DNA of 64,000 bases from NCBI RefSeq assembly GCF_003003175.1, contig NZ_PVTY01000006.1, positions 62,001 to 126,000 of the forward strand, read 5' to 3'. This stretch comes from Nesterenkonia sandarakina (GTDB lineage Bacteria; Actinomycetota; Actinomycetes; Actinomycetales; Micrococcaceae). The notes under the pieces were generated by a model. It was not told the origin of the DNA and did no database searches. It saw nothing but the letters and a program-made list of their open reading frames with translations. Position 1 is the first letter of the stretch. Each line of letters starts with the position of its first letter. Position numbers and translations under genes: made by a program. Below are positions 61,019-64,000 of this stretch, piece after piece.

Positions 61019-62371
61019 GTGGCACAATGGAACATCGTGCGAACTACCGATGCCGTCTGGCTTGCCCCTGGCGAACCACAAGAGATCCAATCTGACCTGG
61101 TCACCCGCTTCCAAGAGGAGTATGGCCGGGCAGCTTCGGGCACCTGGTTCGCCCCCGGCCGAGCCAACCTCAACGGCGAGCACATCGATTTCCACGCCGG
61201 TCGCTGCCTGCCGATGGCCCTGGCACACGGGACCTATGTCGCCGCGGCCCCGCGCACCGACGGCAAGCTCCGCCTGCGCACCCTCGACGCCTCGCTCGAC
61301 GACGGAGTCACCACCGTGCGCCCCGATCAGATCGGACCGGACGCCCCCGCGGAACCGGCCCACTGGAGCCACTACGTCTCCGGGGTGCTCTGGGCGCTGC
61401 GAGAGCTGGGCAGGTCCCAGCCCGAGTTCGCAGTGGATGCCGACTTCGGCGCGGATCTGCTGGTTGTCTCCACGCTGCCGATCGGCGGCGGGCTCTCCTC
61501 CTCGGCGGCGCTGGAGTGCGCATCGATCCTCGCCTTCCTCGCCCTGGGCACCCCTTTCGGCCAGGACAACCCGCTGCAGGACCTCAACGCCGCACTGACC
61601 CGGCAGAACCGCACGGATCTCGCCGCCGCCTGTGTGCGCGCCGAGGTGGAGGTCGTCGGCGCCGGCACCGGCGGCCTGGATCAGAGCGCCGCGATGCGCG
61701 CCCGCCCGGGCAAGGTGCTCTCGCTGGACTGTCGGGACTTCAGCGTCACCCCGCTGGACATCGGCTGCATCCAGCGCGGTTACCGGTTGATCGCGGTGGA
61801 CACCGGGGAGGCGCACCGTCTGGCCGACGGCCAGTTCGGGGATCGACGGGCCGACGCCGAGGCCGCCGCCCGGCTGCTGGGCTTCGACCGGCTGCGCGAC
61901 GCGCTGCCCGAGCACCCGCGCAAGGCCGACGTCTCCCATGTGCTGGAGGAGTTCGACCGGCTCGCGGAACAGCTCGAGGCTCTCGAGGGGCGCAGCATCG
62001 AAGCCTGCCGGCGTCGGCTGCGTCATGCCCTGACCGAGATGGTGCGCTCCGAGAAGCTGCACCACCTGCTCTCCGGGGAGGCCTACGGCGTGCGCCATAT
62101 CGCCTCCACGGTCGGAGACATCCTCACCGCAGCTCATATGAGCATGCGCGACGACGCGGAGGTCTCCTTCGACGTCGCCGACCTCGTGGTGGAGACCGCG
62201 CTGGCCCAGGGCGCCGAGGGTGCCCGGCTGATCGGCGGCGGTTTCGGCGGATCGGTGCTGGTGCTGATCTCCCCCGCCGCGATCCCCAAGCTCACCGCGG
62301 CGCTGGAGCGGATCAGTCGCGGCATCCGGCTGCTCGACGTCGCGCCCTCCGCCGCCGCGCACGCGCTGTGA
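61019..62371 (+). CDS. galK: galactokinase
   Basis: A 450-residue GHMP kinase phosphorylating galactose. The galactokinase signature appears as PGRANLNGEHIDFHAG, a variant that keeps Gly-Glu-His and Asp but has Ala, Asn and Ile where most have Val, Ile and Thr. The ATP loop is PIGGGLSSSAALE, the catalytic Asp lies in GTGGLDQSAAM, and GGGFGGSVLVLI is the third motif. It is longer than E. coli GalK mainly in the C-terminal helices. The start is a GTG without a good Shine-Dalgarno; a GTG six codons later is equally possible. galT and galE are not in the window. Confidence 0.88.
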   Translation: MAQWNIVRTTDAVWLAPGEPQEIQSDLVTRFQEEYGRAASGTWFAPGRANLNGEHIDFHAGRCLPMALAHGTYVAAAPRTDGKLRLRTLDASLDDGVTTVRPDQIGPDAPAEPAHWSHYVSGVLWALRELGRSQPEFAVDADFGADLLVVSTLPIGGGLSSSAALECASILAFLALGTPFGQDNPLQDLNAALTRQNRTDLAAACVRAEVEVVGAGTGGLDQSAAMRARPGKVLSLDCRDFSVTPLDIGCIQRGYRLIAVDTGEAHRLADGQFGDRRADAEAAARLLGFDRLRDALPEHPRKADVSHVLEEFDRLAEQLEALEGRSIEACRRRLRHALTEMVRSEKLHHLLSGEAYGVRHIASTVGDILTAAHMSMRDDAEVSFDVADLVVETALAQGAEGARLIGGGFGGSVLVLISPAAIPKLTAALERISRGIRLLDVAPSAAAHAL

Positions 62372-62430
62372 CCTCGCCCCGGGACGCCCGGCGCCGGGTC
62401 CTTGATCCTCCGGCCGATCCGCAGCGTCCG

Positions 62431-63090
62431 ATGAACTCGGCACGCACGGTGCTGCTGACCGGGTTCGAGCCCTTCGCCGGCATGGACCACAACCCCTCCT
62501 GGGACGTGGTCACCGAACTGGCCGCCGTTGCTGATCGAGTGGGGCTGCACGCCCAGCAGGTCCACGGCGAGGTCGCCGTGCGCACGGCGCTGCTGCCGGT
62601 GGAGTTCCGCGCCAGCGCCGAGCGGCTGTCCGAGCAGATCAACGCCTGCGCCCCGGATCTGGTGATCGCCGTGGGCCTGGCCGCCGGCACCGAGACGGTG
62701 CGGCTGGAACGCGTCGGCCTGAACCTGCGCGACGCCAGGATTCCGGACAATGCAGGGCATCAGCCCACCGAGGAGCCGGTCGTCTCCGGCGGTCAGCCCG
62801 CGCTGTTCTCCACGCTGCGGCTGAAGGCGGCGCATGCGGCGATCAGCGCGGCAGGCATCCCGGTGGCGCTCTCGCTGAGCGCCGGCAGCTTCGTGTGCAA
62901 CAGCGTGCTCTATTCGCTGCTGCACGCTGTCCCGACGTCAGTGCCGGCCGGCTTCGTCCACGTCCCCGACCTCTCCCGGGATGACTCACCGGTGCACCGC
63001 ACTCAGGCGGTGCAGGCCCTGGATCTGCTGATCACCGAGTCCCTGCGCCCGGAGCCCGACCTCCAGGTGCCCGCCGGTCAGCTGCACTGA
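62431..63090 (+). CDS. pcp: pyroglutamyl-peptidase I
   Basis: A 219-residue cysteine peptidase (C15 family) removing N-terminal pyroglutamate. VLLTGFEPFAGMDHNPSW is the family start, Glu93 in RLERVGLNL, Cys156 in SAGSFVCNSVLY and His177 in FVHVPD are the catalytic residues. The ATG at 62431 gives the normal length; a GTG overlapping the galactokinase stop would add 21 residues and could couple translation. Neither has a strong Shine-Dalgarno. Confidence 0.92.
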   Translation: MNSARTVLLTGFEPFAGMDHNPSWDVVTELAAVADRVGLHAQQVHGEVAVRTALLPVEFRASAERLSEQINACAPDLVIAVGLAAGTETVRLERVGLNLRDARIPDNAGHQPTEEPVVSGGQPALFSTLRLKAAHAAISAAGIPVALSLSAGSFVCNSVLYSLLHAVPTSVPAGFVHVPDLSRDDSPVHRTQAVQALDLLITESLRPEPDLQVPAGQLH

Positions 63091-63159
63091 GCTTCTGTGC
63101 CGCCCGGCCAAGGTCTACCTCCCGCCCAGCTCATCTCCAGAGACGCTTCCTAGACTCCA

Positions 63160-63177
63160 GGTCAGAACGTACTGACC
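63160..63177. promoter_or_regulatory. 18-bp dyad before a small membrane protein gene
   Basis: GGTCAG (63160-63165) and CTGACC (63172-63177) flank AACGTA, a near-perfect dyad centred on ACGT, 38 bases upstream of the small gene. It could be an operator. No partner regulator is nearby. Confidence 0.35.
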
Positions 63178-63214
63178 ATCCACCCGGCACTGCCCTGCCA
63201 AGCGAGGTGCACCA

Positions 63215-63397
63215 ATGTCATCTCATCCCGCACGTTCCCACCATCGGAGCCTGGATCATCCGGCTCCGACACCCGCGTCCCAGCCTGCCCCGGAACTCGG
63301 GCGCGCCAACTCCGACGTCACCGTGGCGATCACCCTGGGCGTCGGCATCGGGGTGATCGTGTTCCTCATGGTCCTCCCCTACCTCGGCGGGATCTGA
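63215..63397 (+). CDS. small single-span membrane protein
   Basis: A 60-residue protein with a His/Pro/Ser-rich N-terminal half and one hydrophobic segment near the C-terminus (VAITLGVGIGVIVFLMVLPYL). GAGG precedes the ATG by seven bases. I do not recognise the family. The single membrane span and orientation suggest a tail-anchored or regulatory small protein. Confidence 0.6.
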   Translation: MSSHPARSHHRSLDHPAPTPASQPAPELGRANSDVTVAITLGVGIGVIVFLMVLPYLGGI

Positions 63398-63497
63398 CCC
63401 CGCACCTCTGCGGATCTGCCGTGGAGAACTCATGCACCCAGCGCGCCGACGCACCCTGGCGCCTGCTCGGCCCCTGGTGCCGGTACGCTGACAGGCT

Positions 63498-64000
63498 GTG
63501 AGCACCAGCAAGAAGTCCTCCGCGAAGAAGCCCGCCGGCAAGCCGTCAAGCCCGCCGCGGAAGAAGAGCACGACGACGGCGCGTCGCCCCGCCTCCGGCG
63601 GACCCCGCGCGAGCGCCGGTTCGCGGGCTGGCACGGCCTCGCGAAGCGCCTCCGGGCCCCGCAGCACTCCCGCCCGCGGGGGATCGTCTCGCACTCCGGC
63701 ACGGCCCGCCGGGAAGTCCGGCTCACGCAGCTCCCGACCCACCGGCAGCGCTGGACTCAGCGGCAGTGCTCGAACCAGCGGCGGCACCCGATCCGCCGGG
63801 AGGACGCGCGCCGCGTCGTCGTCGGCGCAGCCGGGCCTGCTGCGGCGGATCGCCGGGGATTGGGGCCGGTATCTCTGGGCGCTGGTCACCGCCGTGGTCA
63901 TCGCCGCCCTGCTCTTCGAGTTCACGATGATCTGGACCATCGGCGTGGGCTTCTACATGCTCGCTCTGGGCGAGTTCACCGGGCTGTGGCTGCTGGTGGG
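63498..64000 (+). CDS. Lys/Arg/Ser/Pro-rich membrane protein, cut by window edge
   Basis: An open frame from a GTG (63498-63500) to the window end, 167 codons, with no stop. The first 110 residues are very rich in Ser, Arg, Lys, Gly, Pro and Thr (low complexity, basic), then RRIAGDWGRYLWALVTAVV begins two hydrophobic segments. A basic disordered N-terminus followed by membrane helices is seen in actinobacterial FtsK/SpoIIIE translocases and in other membrane proteins; the hydrophobic part shown is not enough to decide. The reading frame is supported by strong G/C third-position bias. Confidence 0.6.
   Translation, partial: MSTSKKSSAKKPAGKPSSPPRKKSTTTARRPASGGPRASAGSRAGTASRSASGPRSTPARGGSSRTPARPAGKSGSRSSRPTGSAGLSGSARTSGGTRSAGRTRAASSSAQPGLLRRIAGDWGRYLWALVTAVVIAALLFEFTMIWTIGVGFYMLALGEFTGLWLLV

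Noticed and set aside
61516-62430. An upstream in-frame extension of pcp through the galactokinase gene
   Set aside because: The region is covered by galactokinase in another frame and the extension is Arg/Pro-rich with no motif; the pyroglutamyl peptidase starts at 62431.
1-64000. Mobile element, prophage or integrative element boundaries
   Set aside because: No transposase, integrase, tRNA-associated direct repeats or composition break was seen; the sugar loci look chromosomal.

Overview
The window reads as chromosome of a high-GC Gram-positive actinobacterium, probably a Micrococcales/Micrococcaceae relative. Codon third positions are strongly G/C, GTG and TTG starts are common, GlxR/Crp-like TGTGA-N6-TCACA motifs lie upstream of sugar operons, and a sunset-domain secreted protein and paired DUF202 proteins are present. 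The genus cannot be fixed from sequence reading alone. No rRNA, tRNA, CRISPR array, transposase, integrase or phage gene was seen.

Layout. (1) 1-830: etfB and the first bases of a gene that is probably etfA. (2) 958-2192: a secreted Ig-like/sunset-domain protein bracketed by two related 58-nt hairpins with covarying stems. (3) 2200-14754: a complete L-rhamnose locus. It holds a ribose-type ABC importer (rhaT, rhaP, rhaQ, rhaS), mutarotase rhaM, isomerase rhaI, kinase rhaB, a fused rhamnulose-1-phosphate aldolase/lactaldehyde dehydrogenase and an LldD-type L-lactate dehydrogenase, with a divergent LacI regulator. (4) 14785-30685: an oligosaccharide importer, MFS transporter, two intracellular glycoside hydrolases, a Gfo/Idh/MocA oxidoreductase, a LacI regulator and an oxidative uronate-type pathway (NAD-dependent dehydrogenase, enolase-superfamily sugar-acid dehydratase, KdgD, 2,5-dioxopentanoate dehydrogenase). 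Repeated GAAAGCGGTTTC operators join these. (5) 30834-36849: GH51 alpha-L-arabinofuranosidase with its own ABC importer and LacI regulator. (6) 36931-42433: a gfo-thuA-gfo operon and an unusual SMP-30 lactonase/alditol oxidase fusion. (7) 42591-51834: the L-arabinose locus (araB, araD, araA, ribose-type importer, LacI regulator). (8) 52142-55520: an unassigned gfo-DUF993-TIM barrel operon. (9) 55559-64000: universal stress protein, glycerate kinase, a SurA-like lipoprotein, two DUF202 proteins, pirin, Ohr, galactokinase, pyroglutamyl peptidase, a small membrane protein and a truncated basic membrane protein.

How it fits together. Rhamnose, arabinose, a hexuronic acid and galactose are the sugars of rhamnogalacturonan I and of arabinogalactan/gum. 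The window therefore looks like one large plant cell-wall sugar region in which imported oligosaccharides are cut inside the cell and each monosaccharide enters central metabolism: rhamnose to DHAP plus lactate/pyruvate, arabinose to xylulose 5-phosphate, uronate to 2-oxoglutarate, galactose to galactose 1-phosphate. Regulation appears two-layered: one local LacI-family repressor per sugar, and a shared Crp/GlxR-type site that in three promoters lies in exactly the same place between -35 and -10. The least explained parts are the lactonase/alditol oxidase fusion, the gfo-DUF993 operon, the M24-like protein with degenerate metal ligands, and the covarying hairpin elements.
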